DNA of 64,000 nucleotides from Burkholderiaceae bacterium (GCA_023653055.1 JAMNXR010000011.1:58174-122173); one strand, 5' to 3'; numbered from the stretch's first letter, positions 27,264 through 37,093 are shown. A program made the numbers and translations. The notes: generated by a model from the letters alone, not told the origin.

Positions 27264-28868
27264 TCAGCGTGCGGACTGAAACTCAAAGCCGCGATAGTTG
27301 TCCTTGATGACATCCTCGCAAATGTCACGATAGTGGCTCAATCCGCCCGCATAAGGCATGAACACTTGTGGCTTACCCGGGACGTTCGCACCGAGATACC
27401 AAGAGTGTTTGACCTTGGGAAGCAGGGTGGCGTTGGCCGCCGCATCGACTTCGGCTTGCCACAGATCACCCGAGGCTTCTGAAACCTCGATCGTGGCTAG
27501 ACCCTTGTCACGCATGTGTTGGATACAGCGTGTGATCCATTCAACGTGTTGCTCAATCGCAGGTGGCATGTTGCACAGCACGGAGGGACTGCCGGGACCA
27601 GTGATCGTGAAGAAATTGGGAAAGCCAGGAACCTGCAGACCCAGATAGGTGCGTGGGCCCGCGTGCCAATAGTCCTTGAGCGTGCGACCCTCTCGACCTG
27701 TCACATCGAGCTTGACCAAGGAACCCGTCATGGCATCAAAGCCTGTCGCGAACACGATGATGTCGAGAGGATAATCTTGATCGGCGGTTTTGATGCCGGT
27801 TTCTGTGATGCACTCGATTGGCGCTTTACGGATGTCTACCAGTGAAACGTTATCGCGGTTATAGGTTTCAAAATACTGCGAATCAATTGGCGGACGTTTG
27901 GCGGCGAAGGGATGATCAATATCCGATAACACTTCGGCGACTTCAGGATTTTTAACGACCTGTTTTATTTTGTTGCGGATAAAGGTAGCTGCTGTTTCAT
28001 TGGCTTCTGCACTCGTCAGAATATCGCGATAGAGCGCGCGAAACTGAAACCCGCCTTGCTCCCACTTTTTTTCATAGGCTTGGACGCGATCGGATTCAGG
28101 CACGTCTAGTGCAGATTTGTCTTCGATGTAAAACCCATGACCGTTGGTGTTGCTGGTCATGATTTTGCGGATGTCTTCCGCGTGTTCCTTCGAGTATTTT
28201 TTAAACTCAGGCGTCAACGGTGCGTTGCGTGCGGGCAAACTGTAGTTGGGGGTGCGCTGAAATACCGTCAGATGTCCAGCGCTCGCAGCGATCACAGGAA
28301 TCGCCTGAATGCCGGTCGAGCCCGTACCGATCACGCCAACGCGTTTGCCGGTAAAGTCGACGCCCTCGTGCGGCCACTGGCCTGTGTGGAACCACTGGCC
28401 TTTGAAGTCAGACAAGCCTTTGATTTTCGGCATGTTGGCCGAGGAGAGGCAACCGACTGCGGTGATGAGGAACTTGGCGCTGTAGGTCTTGCCGTTTTCT
28501 GTTTTGACATGCCAACGATTAGTCGCTGTATCAAAATGCGCTTGGGACATGCGTGTGTCGAGTTCGATATCTGAGCGCAGTTTAAGTTTGTCCGCGACAA
28601 AATTCAGGTAACGCAAGATTTCTGGCTGTTGGGGGTAGCGCTCTGACCACTCCCATTCCTGAATGATTTCTTTGGAAAAGTAATACATGTAGGTGTGGCT
28701 CTCGGAGTCGCAACGGGCGCCTGGATACCGATTCCAGAACCAGGTACCGCCGACTCCACTCCCTGCTTCGAGGACCTTGGCGGTCATGCCAAGCTTGTCC
28801 CGTAAGCTAAAGAGTTGATACATGCCCGAAAAGCCAGAGCCTATGATGATGGCGTCTAATGTTTGCAT
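27264..28868 (-). CDS. Baeyer-Villiger-type flavin monooxygenase
   Basis: A 534-residue FAD- and NADPH-dependent monooxygenase that should insert oxygen next to a ketone carbonyl. The FAD Rossmann motif is GSGFSG at about 11-16; the Baeyer-Villiger fingerprint F-x-G-x3-H-x3-W-P is exact at about 155-166; the NADPH motif GTGSTG is at 181-186. The further ATGFDAMTGS near residue 365 is also typical of the cyclohexanone-monooxygenase group. Length is normal. It is divergent from an enoyl-CoA hydratase-family gene, which fits degradation of a ketone or cyclic compound, though no lactone hydrolase is next to it. Confidence 0.9.
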   Translation of the reverse strand: MQTLDAIIIGSGFSGMYQLFSLRDKLGMTAKVLEAGSGVGGTWFWNRYPGARCDSESHTYMYYFSKEIIQEWEWSERYPQQPEILRYLNFVADKLKLRSDIELDTRMSQAHFDTATNRWHVKTENGKTYSAKFLITAVGCLSSANMPKIKGLSDFKGQWFHTGQWPHEGVDFTGKRVGVIGTGSTGIQAIPVIAASAGHLTVFQRTPNYSLPARNAPLTPEFKKYSKEHAEDIRKIMTSNTNGHGFYIEDKSALDVPESDRVQAYEKKWEQGGFQFRALYRDILTSAEANETAATFIRNKIKQVVKNPEVAEVLSDIDHPFAAKRPPIDSQYFETYNRDNVSLVDIRKAPIECITETGIKTADQDYPLDIIVFATGFDAMTGSLVKLDVTGREGRTLKDYWHAGPRTYLGLQVPGFPNFFTITGPGSPSVLCNMPPAIEQHVEWITRCIQHMRDKGLATIEVSEASGDLWQAEVDAAANATLLPKVKHSWYLGANVPGKPQVFMPYAGGLSHYRDICEDVIKDNYRGFEFQSAR

Positions 28869-29055
28869 GGAATGTTCTGCTGTCTCGTCTGTTTGAATGG
28901 ATCAAATTTTCTTGTGATTATCCGGAAATAGTACATCAAACTGTATGACAAGCCACTGCTAGGGAGCAAGGTTTTGTAGGGGAAGTCCGCAGTTGTTCCG
29001 AGGTAAGCTGATTTATATTCAATAATCTTGATAATTTTAAAAAAGGGGAACAGCG

Positions 29056-29862
29056 ATGACAAAAGAACTCGGTAAAGGCACGGTCTTGTGTGACGTGGAC
29101 GCTCGGGGCGTCGTGACGGTGACTTTAAACCGCCCGCAGGTCAACAACGCCTACAACGGCGACATGATTGAAGGGTTGCATGAGGCACTCGACTTATTAG
29201 GTCCCAAGCCTGATGCACGGGTGGTGGTGGTCAAAGGAAACGGTCGTCATTTTCAAGCCGGTGCAGATCTGGCGTGGATTTCGAGCGTCTCGCATACTTC
29301 GCCCGCTGAAAATGTAAGGGTGTCTCGCCTGACCGCCGAGGCGGTGCGCCGGCTTGATATCGTGCCGATCCCAACGGTGGCGTTGATTCACGGCGGCTGT
29401 TTTGGGGGCGGCACCGGCATCGCCTCCGTATGCGACATCGTGGTAGCGGCGGATAACGCCATATTTGCAATTACTGAGGCCCGCTGGGGCTTGATCGCGG
29501 GGATTATTTTGCCTCAGCTTTGTCAGGCAATGGGCGTGCGAAACGTGCGCCGTTATGCCTTGTCCTCTGAGCGCTTTGGTCCCGATGTTGCGCTGCGGAT
29601 TGGTTTTGTCCATGAGGTCTGCAAGCTCGAGGAGCTGGAAGCCACTGGCGCCCGTATCGTGGATGCCTTGTTGATGAACGCACCAGGCGCCGTTTCGGCC
29701 ACCAAGATGCGCACCATGGCAGTCGCAGGTTCCTTTCTGGATGATGACTTATTTAATGACTTGATCCAGCAGCATTCGGACCTGCGCCAACAAGCCGAAG
29801 CTGCCGAAGGCACAGCTTCGTTTATCGAAAAACGTTTACCAAGCTGGTATCCTGGTCAGTGA
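29056..29862 (+). CDS. Enoyl-CoA hydratase/isomerase family protein
   Basis: A 268-residue crotonase-fold protein. The CoA-binding and oxyanion-hole segments are GRHFQAGADLAWI near residues 60-72 and HGGCFGGGTGIASVCDIVVA near 113-132. A glutamate in ITEARWGL near 140 takes the usual place of the second catalytic acid. The pattern is close to methylglutaconyl-CoA hydratases and related enzymes. A strong AAAGGGGA ribosome site precedes the ATG. It is divergent from the Baeyer-Villiger monooxygenase and convergent with the serine hydrolase. The exact acyl-CoA substrate is unknown. Confidence 0.85.
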   Translation: MTKELGKGTVLCDVDARGVVTVTLNRPQVNNAYNGDMIEGLHEALDLLGPKPDARVVVVKGNGRHFQAGADLAWISSVSHTSPAENVRVSRLTAEAVRRLDIVPIPTVALIHGGCFGGGTGIASVCDIVVAADNAIFAITEARWGLIAGIILPQLCQAMGVRNVRRYALSSERFGPDVALRIGFVHEVCKLEELEATGARIVDALLMNAPGAVSATKMRTMAVAGSFLDDDLFNDLIQQHSDLRQQAEAAEGTASFIEKRLPSWYPGQ

Positions 29863-29894
29863 AGTGTTTGCGCAGGCTGGGCGTCAAAAGACGC

Positions 29895-31136
29895 TTAAGC
29901 TTGCTTGGCTTGGAGCGACTGGTAAACAGTCGTCTCAAAGTCTGTAAAGAGCTTGATCGCCGAGGTATCGACAAAGGGCAAAATTTGCATCATCAAGACG
30001 CCTGCGATCTTGCGTACGGGATCAATCCAGAAATAGGCATTTGGTAAACCTGCCCAAGCCAGGCTGCCAGTAGAACGACCCGTGGGGGCGGTGGCTTCAT
30101 TAATCATGAAGGTTAGTCCCCAGGTTTTTTCTACGCCAGGAAAAAACTCCGCATCGAGCGACATGTTGGTGTTGATGGTGTGCAGCATCTTGACGCGCAG
30201 CGGTCCCATTGCATTTTTTGACATGAGCGCCACAGTCTCTGGCTTGAGAATCTGTTGACCATTAACGGAGCCATGATTGAGAATCATGCGCGTAAAGCGC
30301 AGATAGTCACTCGCGGTTGAGTACAGACCACCACCGCCTGGATCGACCTCTGCCTGTTGTGGCACTTCAAAGTTCAGCAGGCTGAGTGATTGATCGTCAT
30401 GATTGCGCAGATGTACTTTCGCCAGGCGGGCGCGCATGGAGGGCGTAATTTCAAAGCCGGTACTGTGCATGCCAAGAGGGCCGGTGATGTGCTTTTGTAG
30501 GTATTCACCCAAGCGCATACCGGTCACTGCAGAAATGGCGAGACCAATCCAGTCGATATTGATGCCGTATTCCCAGCGTTCGCCTGGATCAAAGGATAGT
30601 GGAATGTTGAGTGCGTCGCGTCGCCCTGAACCGGCACGCGGCAAATTGTTCAGTTTGAGAAAGCGGGCCGAGTTTTCGCTCCAGATATCCGAGGTAAAGC
30701 CCGCGGTATGCGTCATCAGATGACGCAGCGTGATCGGTGTTTTGGGTGGGCGCAGTACGGGCTGGCCCGAGTCATCCCAGCCTGTGATGACTTGAATGGC
30801 ATTGATATCCGGCAAGACACGGGCAATCGGGTCGTCAAGGGAAAGTTTGCCTTGTTCAACGAGTTGCATAGCGGCAGCCCCGACGAGGGGTTTGGTCATC
30901 GAGGCAATCCACATGACGGTATCTGACGTCATCAGAGCCTCCTGGCCTTGCGCGCGAACGCCATAGGCACCCTCATACAGCGTTTCCTCAAGGTTTGTGA
31001 CCGCGGCGCAAGCGCCCGGGATGCGACCGCTCTCAATGGCTTTGCTGAGCACCGCATCGATATTCGATTGAAGTTGAATACGTGCGTCTGATCCAGAGGG
31101 CTGGGCCGTAGAGTGGTTGGAGGATGTGGCGGTCAT
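29895..31136 (-). CDS. Serine hydrolase of the class C beta-lactamase/EstB family
   Basis: A 413-residue hydrolase of the penicillin-recognising fold. The catalytic S-x-x-K is SMTK at about 79-82, and the second motif is YGINIDW (Tyr-x-Asn) near residue 195. Such proteins are usually esterases rather than antibiotic-degrading enzymes. The open frame extends to 31424, but that would overlap the divergent ABC exporter gene; the ATG at 31136 gives the expected N-terminus. No signal peptide is evident from this start, which argues for a cytoplasmic esterase and against a periplasmic beta-lactamase. Confidence 0.85.
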   Translation of the reverse strand: MTATSSNHSTAQPSGSDARIQLQSNIDAVLSKAIESGRIPGACAAVTNLEETLYEGAYGVRAQGQEALMTSDTVMWIASMTKPLVGAAAMQLVEQGKLSLDDPIARVLPDINAIQVITGWDDSGQPVLRPPKTPITLRHLMTHTAGFTSDIWSENSARFLKLNNLPRAGSGRRDALNIPLSFDPGERWEYGINIDWIGLAISAVTGMRLGEYLQKHITGPLGMHSTGFEITPSMRARLAKVHLRNHDDQSLSLLNFEVPQQAEVDPGGGGLYSTASDYLRFTRMILNHGSVNGQQILKPETVALMSKNAMGPLRVKMLHTINTNMSLDAEFFPGVEKTWGLTFMINEATAPTGRSTGSLAWAGLPNAYFWIDPVRKIAGVLMMQILPFVDTSAIKLFTDFETTVYQSLQAKQA

Positions 31137-31223
31137 GACGAGGCAAGAATGAGTGAGCAGAGTGGAATTTATACACGAAGGCCTATTCGGACGTGCAAGT
31201 TGTTTCGGCGATAGAATCCATAG

Positions 31224-33065
31224 ATGAGACATTCCAGCAGCCGTTCCCCCGACTTTGTGCACGATCCCAATCGCCCAAATGCCCCGCGCCAGCGGAGTGA
31301 CTGGCGCATTATTGGGGATTTGCTGCCTTATTTGATGCAGTACAAGCTTCGGGTGGCGCTTGCCGTCGCCTGTTTGCTCGCGGCAAAGTTTGCCAACCTG
31401 GGTATTCCGATCATGCTCAAGCACATGGTCGATGCCTTGGATGTGCGAAATAACACCCCCGGTGCCCTCTTGGTCGTCCCGCTTGCCCTGATCATTGGCT
31501 ATGGCTTACTGCGATTTTCGTCTTCGCTCTTTACAGAGTTACGCGAATTGTTTTTTGCGCGCGTGACGCAACATGCCGTGAGGCAAATCGCGCTCGAGGT
31601 GTTTCAACATCTCCATGCGCTCTCGCTGAGATTTCATCTCGCCAGACAAACGGGCGGCGTGAGTCGCGACATCGAACGCGGCACACGTGCGATTCAGTCG
31701 TTGGTATCGTTTTCTCTTTACAGCATCGTGCCCACGCTGTTGGAGTTCTTGTTGGTGTTGGGCTATTTTGCCTACAACTACGACATTTGGTTCGCGGGCA
31801 TTACGCTCAGCGCCTTGGTGATCTATATTGTTTTCACCATTTATGTGACCGAGTGGCGCACGCACTTGCGTCGCACCATGAACGATATGGATTCACGCGC
31901 CAACCAAAAAGCGATTGACTCGCTACTGAACTTTGAGACAGTCAAATACTTTGGTAATGAGTCGTTTGAAGCCAAGCGCTACGATGAAAACTTGTTGCGA
32001 TACCAGGCGGCTGCGGTCAAATCGCAAAAATCATTATCGTTATTAAATGTGGGCCAACAAGCGATTATCGCGACGGGCTTGGTGCTGATTTTGTGGCGTG
32101 CGACTCTGGGTGTAGCGGATGGCTCGATGACGCTGGGTGATCTGGTGCTCGTCAACACCTTGATGATTCAACTTTATATTCCACTGAATTTTTTGGGTGT
32201 AATTTATCGAGAGATCAAACAGTCGCTGACCGATCTTGATCGGATGTTTACTTTGCTGGAGTCGGATCGCGAAATTGCGGATGCGCCCAATGCGCCTGCT
32301 TTGCAGATTGCGGATCAGACCAACGGTCCTGAGGTTCGGTTTGAGAACGTGTCGTTTCATTACGAGTCCAATCGGGAAATCTTGCATGACGTGAGCTTTG
32401 TGATTCCAGCGGGCACGACGACAGCGGTCGTGGGACGAAGCGGAGCAGGCAAGAGTACCTTGGCGCGTTTATTGTTTCGTTTTTACGACGTGCAGCACGG
32501 GCGTATTTTGCTGGACGGTCAGGATTTACGCGCCGTGCAACAAAGTAGTTTGCGTCAAGCGCTGGGCATCGTTCCACAAGACACGGTTTTATTTAACGAC
32601 ACGATTGGCTACAACATCGCCTATGGTCGTCCGGGTGCGACTGAGCAAGAGGTGCAGGCGGCTGCGCGTGCCGCGCAAATGGACCAGTTTATTGAGCATT
32701 TACCGGAGGGCTACAAGACTCAGGTGGGTGAGCGAGGGTTGAAACTCTCGGGTGGTGAAAAACAACGTGTCGCGATTGCGCGCACCTTGTTAAAGAAACC
32801 GGCGATGCTGATATTTGATGAGGCGACCTCGGCACTGGATTCGAAAACAGAACGTGCGCTTCAAGACGAGCTTGCAAGCCTTGCGCGCAATCATACGACC
32901 TTGATCATCGCGCATCGTTTATCAACGATTGTGCATGCTGATCAGATTTTGGTGATGGAGCATGGGCGTGTGATTGAGCGTGGCACACATCAGGCCTTGA
33001 TTGCCGCGAATGGTGCTTACGCGCAGATGTGGCAGATGCAGAAAAGAGAAGAGGGCGAGGGCTAA
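31224..33065 (+). CDS. Atm1/HMT1-type ABC exporter (permease fused to ATPase)
   Basis: A 613-residue half-transporter with six helices in residues 40-340 and an ATPase domain after that. The segment ETVKYFGNESFEAKRYDENL near residue 235 is the hallmark of the Atm1/ABCB7 group, which exports glutathione-linked metals or sulfur compounds. Walker A is GRSGAGKST, the signature LSGGEKQRVAIARTL, Walker [13 protein letters not shown]. It should act as a homodimer in the inner membrane. It is a single-gene unit with its own terminator. Confidence 0.9.
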   Translation: MRHSSSRSPDFVHDPNRPNAPRQRSDWRIIGDLLPYLMQYKLRVALAVACLLAAKFANLGIPIMLKHMVDALDVRNNTPGALLVVPLALIIGYGLLRFSSSLFTELRELFFARVTQHAVRQIALEVFQHLHALSLRFHLARQTGGVSRDIERGTRAIQSLVSFSLYSIVPTLLEFLLVLGYFAYNYDIWFAGITLSALVIYIVFTIYVTEWRTHLRRTMNDMDSRANQKAIDSLLNFETVKYFGNESFEAKRYDENLLRYQAAAVKSQKSLSLLNVGQQAIIATGLVLILWRATLGVADGSMTLGDLVLVNTLMIQLYIPLNFLGVIYREIKQSLTDLDRMFTLLESDREIADAPNAPALQIADQTNGPEVRFENVSFHYESNREILHDVSFVIPAGTTTAVVGRSGAGKSTLARLLFRFYDVQHGRILLDGQDLRAVQQSSLRQALGIVPQDTVLFNDTIGYNIAYGRPGATEQEVQAAARAAQMDQFIEHLPEGYKTQVGERGLKLSGGEKQRVAIARTLLKKPAMLIFDEATSALDSKTERALQDELASLARNHTTLIIAHRLSTIVHADQILVMEHGRVIERGTHQALIAANGAYAQMWQMQKREEGEG

Positions 33066-33082
33066 CAGCCCACGCCCTCTTT
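33051..33082 (+). terminator. Rho-independent terminator of the Atm1-type gene
   Basis: GAGGGCG at 33051-33057 pairs with CGCCCTC at 33073-33079, with an inner GGGCT/AGCCC stem and four following T residues. The left arm lies inside the last codons of the exporter gene. Confidence 0.75.
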
Positions 33083-33119
33083 TGTCGCGCACCCGCACAC
33101 GTCGTCGGGGCTCGACACT

Positions 33120-33959
33120 TTATTTCATATCAAAACCCAGCTGTTTGAGCGCATCGACCAACAGATCGCGCCCAGCCATGGCGTCTGGCCCGCGCACGCG
33201 ATTGAGGGACTGAATGTGCCATGGGCCGAGCGGCTTCATGCCCTGCTCGGCGTAAAACTTTTCCATTGTTGCGTTGTAGGCCACGACGGTTTCGTTTTTT
33301 GCCTGTGCGTCGTAGTGCTCTTTGTGGAGGACCGCGCGCTGCGGCAAACGTGGTTTGACCACGTTCTTGGCCGTCGCGTCTGGATCGATATTGCCTACGC
33401 ACATGCCAAAGGTCGCAAAGCTCATGGGCGGCAGTCCAAGCTCTTTGGCGACCTCAAGAGGTTTGTTACGGATACCGCCGATGTACACGATACCCAGGTC
33501 GAGCGATTCGGCAGCAGTGGCTGCATTTTGAGCAGCCAAGGAGGCATCAATCGTGGCCATCATGAGCATTTCGAGATAATTCAAGCTTTCATGTGCGAGC
33601 TGATGTTCTTCGCCCAGTTCTTTGAGGCGAGTCAGGTCAGCGATCCAAACGAGAAACAAAGGACAGGCGCTGATCCACTTTTGATTGCCGGCCATCGCGG
33701 CCAGGCGATCTTTACGACCTTGGTCTTCTACAGCGACGACGCTCCAGGTTTGGAGATTGGAGGAAGTCGAGGCGGATTGGGCTGCAGCGACGAGAAGCTC
33801 GGCTGTGTTGGGTGCCAGGGGCTTGTCAGTAAAGGCCCGAACGGATTTGTGCTGAAACAGCGTCTCAAGCGTTGGGTTCAAGACGTTGAGGACTTCTGGT
33901 CCATGGCCGTAGCGTGCGTTCAGGAGAGTGGCGAGGTCTTTTTTGGCTTGCGTTGTCAT
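33120..33959 (-). CDS. Nitroreductase family flavoprotein
   Basis: A 279-residue FMN-dependent oxidoreductase of the nitroreductase fold. The start at the ATG at 33959 gives MTTQAKKDLATLLNARYG; two earlier in-frame ATGs would add a basic lead. FMN-contact stretches are HKSVRAFTDKPL near residue 37, QSASTSSNLQTW near 62, and the C-terminal LPPMSFATFGMCVG region near 177-190. The pattern resembles NfsA/NADPH-type members, with a long C-terminal part. It reduces quinones, nitro compounds or flavins; the substrate is not evident. Convergent with the Atm1-type exporter. Confidence 0.85.
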   Translation of the reverse strand: MTTQAKKDLATLLNARYGHGPEVLNVLNPTLETLFQHKSVRAFTDKPLAPNTAELLVAAAQSASTSSNLQTWSVVAVEDQGRKDRLAAMAGNQKWISACPLFLVWIADLTRLKELGEEHQLAHESLNYLEMLMMATIDASLAAQNAATAAESLDLGIVYIGGIRNKPLEVAKELGLPPMSFATFGMCVGNIDPDATAKNVVKPRLPQRAVLHKEHYDAQAKNETVVAYNATMEKFYAEQGMKPLGPWHIQSLNRVRGPDAMAGRDLLVDALKQLGFDMK

Positions 33960-34138
33960 TTTGTGCGATCCGTCATGTCGTGAAGATGTCATAGCATACA
34001 TTGGGTTACAGTCAATGCCAAAATAGCGAGCATCTCGTCATTGTGGCGGGGTAATTTTTCGCGATGGGTATCACACTGGGAGTCCGAGTGCCTTCTTCTG
34101 TTCATTCTTCTGTAGATTCGCAGCACCAGGCAGGCGTC

Positions 34139-35041
34139 ATGGCTGAGCAGAAACGCCGTCGAGGTGCGCTTTTCTTGCTGGCGCTGTTAGTGCTGGCATG
34201 GGGTGTGAACTGGGTCATCGCAAAGATGAGCTTGCAATACGTGACCCCCGTATGGGTGACCGCCTTACGACTCCTGCCGGCCTGTGCACTGTTCTTTGTA
34301 TTGTGTCTGGCCACCGGAAGATTACGGGTACCCGTCAAAGCCGATCTTCCTGTAATTTTTAGTGTCGGGCTGCTGCACATGGTCGGATTTTCTGTTTTGG
34401 TGAGCGTAGGTTTGCAATACCTCCCTGCAGGTAAGTCAATTGTCCTCGCCTATACCTCCCCACTCTGGGTGCTCCCTGCGGCATGGTTTTTTCTGCGTGA
34501 GCCGCTGACCGTTAGAAAACTATTGGGCATGTTGATTGGTTTGTCTGGGGTGGTGCTGATTATGCAGCCTGGCCAGATGGATTGGAGTGACTCCAATATC
34601 GTCTTGGGTCATGCACTTGTTTTAGCCGCGGCCCTCTTCTGGGCGGTGTCGATTGTGTATGGACGCGCACACAAATGGGTGACACCTCCGTTTTCGCTCT
34701 TGCCCTGGCAAATGTTGGTCGGAGGACTTGTTCAGTTGATCTTGGCCTTGATCATTGAGGGCGTTCCACATATTGAATGGTCACTCGAATTTTGCTTGCT
34801 GCTCGGTTTTAATTGCTTGATCGGTAATGGTGTGGCCTACTGGATTATGAATCTCGTCAGCCGAGATTTACCGGCGGGGATGGTGTCAATGGGGCTATTG
34901 GGTGTGCCCGTCATTGGTTTGTTGTGCGCCAGCCTATTTTTAGGCGAAACCCTTGGTGTTCCGCTCCTACTCTCAGCTGTGCTGATTATTGTGGGCATTG
35001 TGCTGGGTACAACAGCTAGCAAAAAAAATCCTCAAAAATAA
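34139..35041 (+). CDS. EamA-family (DMT) transporter
   Basis: A 300-residue inner-membrane protein with ten hydrophobic helices and two EamA repeats. The first repeat begins LALLVLAWGVNWVIAKM, where the W-G-x-N pattern is typical, and the second begins around HALVLAAALFWAVSIVYGR. I use the ATG at 34139, giving the normal length; a start at 34064 would add 25 non-hydrophobic residues. Members export metabolites or amino acids. It lies 34 bases before the GrdB-like gene on the same strand. Confidence 0.85.
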   Translation: MAEQKRRRGALFLLALLVLAWGVNWVIAKMSLQYVTPVWVTALRLLPACALFFVLCLATGRLRVPVKADLPVIFSVGLLHMVGFSVLVSVGLQYLPAGKSIVLAYTSPLWVLPAAWFFLREPLTVRKLLGMLIGLSGVVLIMQPGQMDWSDSNIVLGHALVLAAALFWAVSIVYGRAHKWVTPPFSLLPWQMLVGGLVQLILALIIEGVPHIEWSLEFCLLLGFNCLIGNGVAYWIMNLVSRDLPAGMVSMGLLGVPVIGLLCASLFLGETLGVPLLLSAVLIIVGIVLGTTASKKNPQK

Positions 35042-35075
35042 AGAATATCGGCATTCCGCATAGGAGCAACAGATC

Positions 35076-36011
35076 ATGAGTCAAACAGAGATCGATTTAG
35101 GCTTTGCCTCAGACGAGGACGTCCCGGTCCCGTATATGACACGAACACGTGACTGGTATCTCGCGTTGGGTTACGGTAATCCTTATCGTTGGGCGCATTA
35201 CACCGACGTGCCTTTTACGCCGCTGAGTAAACCACTCGCGCGCACGACAGTCGCTTTGCTCACAACCGCGTCGCCTTATGATCCGTCCAAGGGCGAGCAA
35301 GGAGTAGGCGCGCCTTACAACGCTGAAGCCAAGTTTTACAAGGTCTACTCGGGTGATGTGACGTTAGACCACGATGTGCGGATTTCTCATGTTGCGGTAG
35401 ACCGCAAGCACACCACGATGGAAGACAGCAATACTTGGTTTCCTTTGCCGGCGATGAGAGCGGCCGCGGCATCGGGTCGGTTCGGTCGTTTGGCACCAAG
35501 ATTTCATGGCATTCCGACGAATCGGAGCCAACGTCACACGCTTGAAGTGGACTGCCCGGAGGTGCTGAGACGTTGCCGAGAGGATGGCGTGGAGGCCGTG
35601 GTGATGGTGCCCAACTGTCCGGTGTGTCATCAGACCCTGAGCCTTGTCGCGCGTTATCTCGAAGCGGCGGGTATCTCAACCGTGTTACTTGCTTGCGCCA
35701 AAGATATTGTCGAGCACTGCGGCGTGCCGCGCGTGATGTTCAGTGATTTTCCGTTAGGCAATGCCGCAGGTAAGCCAAACGACCCTGGCTCTCAGGCGGC
35801 CACCCTTGAATTGGCGTTGCGCACCTTAGAGTCGGCACCTGCCGCGCGTACGACGGTTCAGTCTCCCCAGCGTTGGAGTGTGTCACATGCCTGGAAACAG
35901 GACTACTCAAACGTTGCGTTGGTGAGTGAAAAAGAATTGGCCCGGTTACGTTCGGAGAACGACCGGGCCAAAGAGGCTGCTAAAGCGTTACGTGCCGATC
36001 AATTGGCTTAG
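35076..36011 (+). CDS. Glycine/sarcosine/betaine reductase component B-like protein (Cys form)
   Basis: A 311-residue protein related to the GrdB/PrdB family of anaerobic amino-acid reductases. Signs are the HVAVDRKHTTMEDSNTWFP segment near residues 105-123 and the redox-type motif PNCPVCHQ (Cys181, Cys184), followed by the ARYLEAAGI helix. Clostridial homologues carry selenocysteine at this site; here only cysteines occur, and no Sec codon is needed. The C-terminus is helical and rich in Ala, Glu and Lys. AGGAG ribosome site. Probably co-transcribed with the EamA gene. Since the other reductase subunits are absent, a glycine-reductase role is unlikely; function is unknown. Confidence 0.7.
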   Translation: MSQTEIDLGFASDEDVPVPYMTRTRDWYLALGYGNPYRWAHYTDVPFTPLSKPLARTTVALLTTASPYDPSKGEQGVGAPYNAEAKFYKVYSGDVTLDHDVRISHVAVDRKHTTMEDSNTWFPLPAMRAAAASGRFGRLAPRFHGIPTNRSQRHTLEVDCPEVLRRCREDGVEAVVMVPNCPVCHQTLSLVARYLEAAGISTVLLACAKDIVEHCGVPRVMFSDFPLGNAAGKPNDPGSQAATLELALRTLESAPAARTTVQSPQRWSVSHAWKQDYSNVALVSEKELARLRSENDRAKEAAKALRADQLA

Positions 36012-36988
36012 TTTGCCTCAACCCCTGCTTTCTTGAGCAGAGGACCAAGCGTATTGATTTCTTTTTGCAGGTGCTCAGCCAGTTTTGCGGGAACAGCGAG
36101 ATCTGGCGAGACTGGCGAGGTGCCCATCGTGTCTAGTCTTGCCTTGACATCTGGATCCTGAACAGCCTTCGCCAAAGAAGCAGACAGCTTGTCGATCACG
36201 ACTTTGGGTGTGCCCTTGGGCGCATAAATGCCAAACCAGATGCTGAGATCAAAACCTTTGACGCCCGCTTCGGTAATGGCTGGCACATCAGGCAGGGACT
36301 CGATTCGTTTTGTACCTGCGATGGCGTAGGGTTTGATGCGATTGCTCTTGATCAGCCCCACGGTGCTGGTAGTCTGGTCACACAAGATATCGATTTGACC
36401 GCCCATCAAATCGTTCATGGCAGGTCCTGTACCCTTGTAAGGGATGTTGTTGAGCTTGACGCCTAAGGCATCCATGAACATCAGGCTGCACATGTGTGAG
36501 GCGGAGCCGACACCTGCGTTACCAATACTGATTTTGTCTTGATTCTTTTTGACATACTCGACAAATTCTTTAGTGTTGGTTGCGGGGAAATCCTTGCGTG
36601 CGACCACGACCATTGGACCCACCGTCGCCAGACCGACTGGCTCAAAATCTTTCACGGGGCTGTAGGAAAGGTTTTTGATCATCATGGGGTTGGTCGCATG
36701 ACTGATGTGCGTCATCAAAAGCGTATAGCCATCAGGCGCTGAGCGTGCAACACGTGCAGTACCGATACTGCCACTGGCGCCCGCTGGATTATCAACAATA
36801 ATTTGTTGGCCAATATTCTTTTGCATGGCGTTTGCAAAAAGGCGGGTAATGGTATCGCCTGGACCGCCCGGGGCGTAAGGCATGATCATCGTGATGGTTT
36901 TGTTAGGATATTCTTGGGCGATCGCCGAGAAAGAGGCTGCGCTCAACAATAACGATGCGCAGAGCGTGCTCAATAACGTTTTTTTCAT
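36008..36988 (-). CDS. Bug/TctC-family receptor
   Basis: A 326-residue periplasmic receptor with a signal peptide ending near AIAQE. The family opening YPNKTITMIMPYAPGGPGDT and the later RSAPDGYTLLMTH segment are clear. A CTGGAGATC ribosome site precedes the ATG. It is divergent from the lyase/fumarase/FAH set at 37127, sharing a 138-base control region, so it may import the compound those enzymes break down. Its stop overlaps the GrdB-like gene by four bases in convergent orientation. Confidence 0.9.
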   Translation of the reverse strand: MKKTLLSTLCASLLLSAASFSAIAQEYPNKTITMIMPYAPGGPGDTITRLFANAMQKNIGQQIIVDNPAGASGSIGTARVARSAPDGYTLLMTHISHATNPMMIKNLSYSPVKDFEPVGLATVGPMVVVARKDFPATNTKEFVEYVKKNQDKISIGNAGVGSASHMCSLMFMDALGVKLNNIPYKGTGPAMNDLMGGQIDILCDQTTSTVGLIKSNRIKPYAIAGTKRIESLPDVPAITEAGVKGFDLSIWFGIYAPKGTPKVVIDKLSASLAKAVQDPDVKARLDTMGTSPVSPDLAVPAKLAEHLQKEINTLGPLLKKAGVEAN

Positions 36989-37064
36989 TTTGACGATCTC
37001 CAGAGATGTGTAGATTTAAATTTGATTCAACTAAATGTAAGGTTGATCATACTATGGTGAAATG

Positions 37065-37093
37065 TTGACGGGGCATAGGGCCACCCCTAATAT
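37065..37093 (+). promoter_or_regulatory. Sigma-70-like promoter of the lyase/fumarase set
   Basis: TTGACG (37065-37070) and TAATAT (37088-37093) with an ideal 17-base spacer. Predicted transcription start is near 37100, 27 bases before the ATG of the lyase gene. Confidence 0.6.

Noticed and set aside
31137..31424. N-terminal extension of the serine hydrolase (frame open to 31424)
   Set aside because: It would overlap the divergent exporter gene by 200 bases and has no domain or ribosome-site support.
35610..35640. Selenocysteine codon in the GrdB-like gene
   Set aside because: The motif is encoded by ordinary cysteine codons, and no in-frame TGA occurs.
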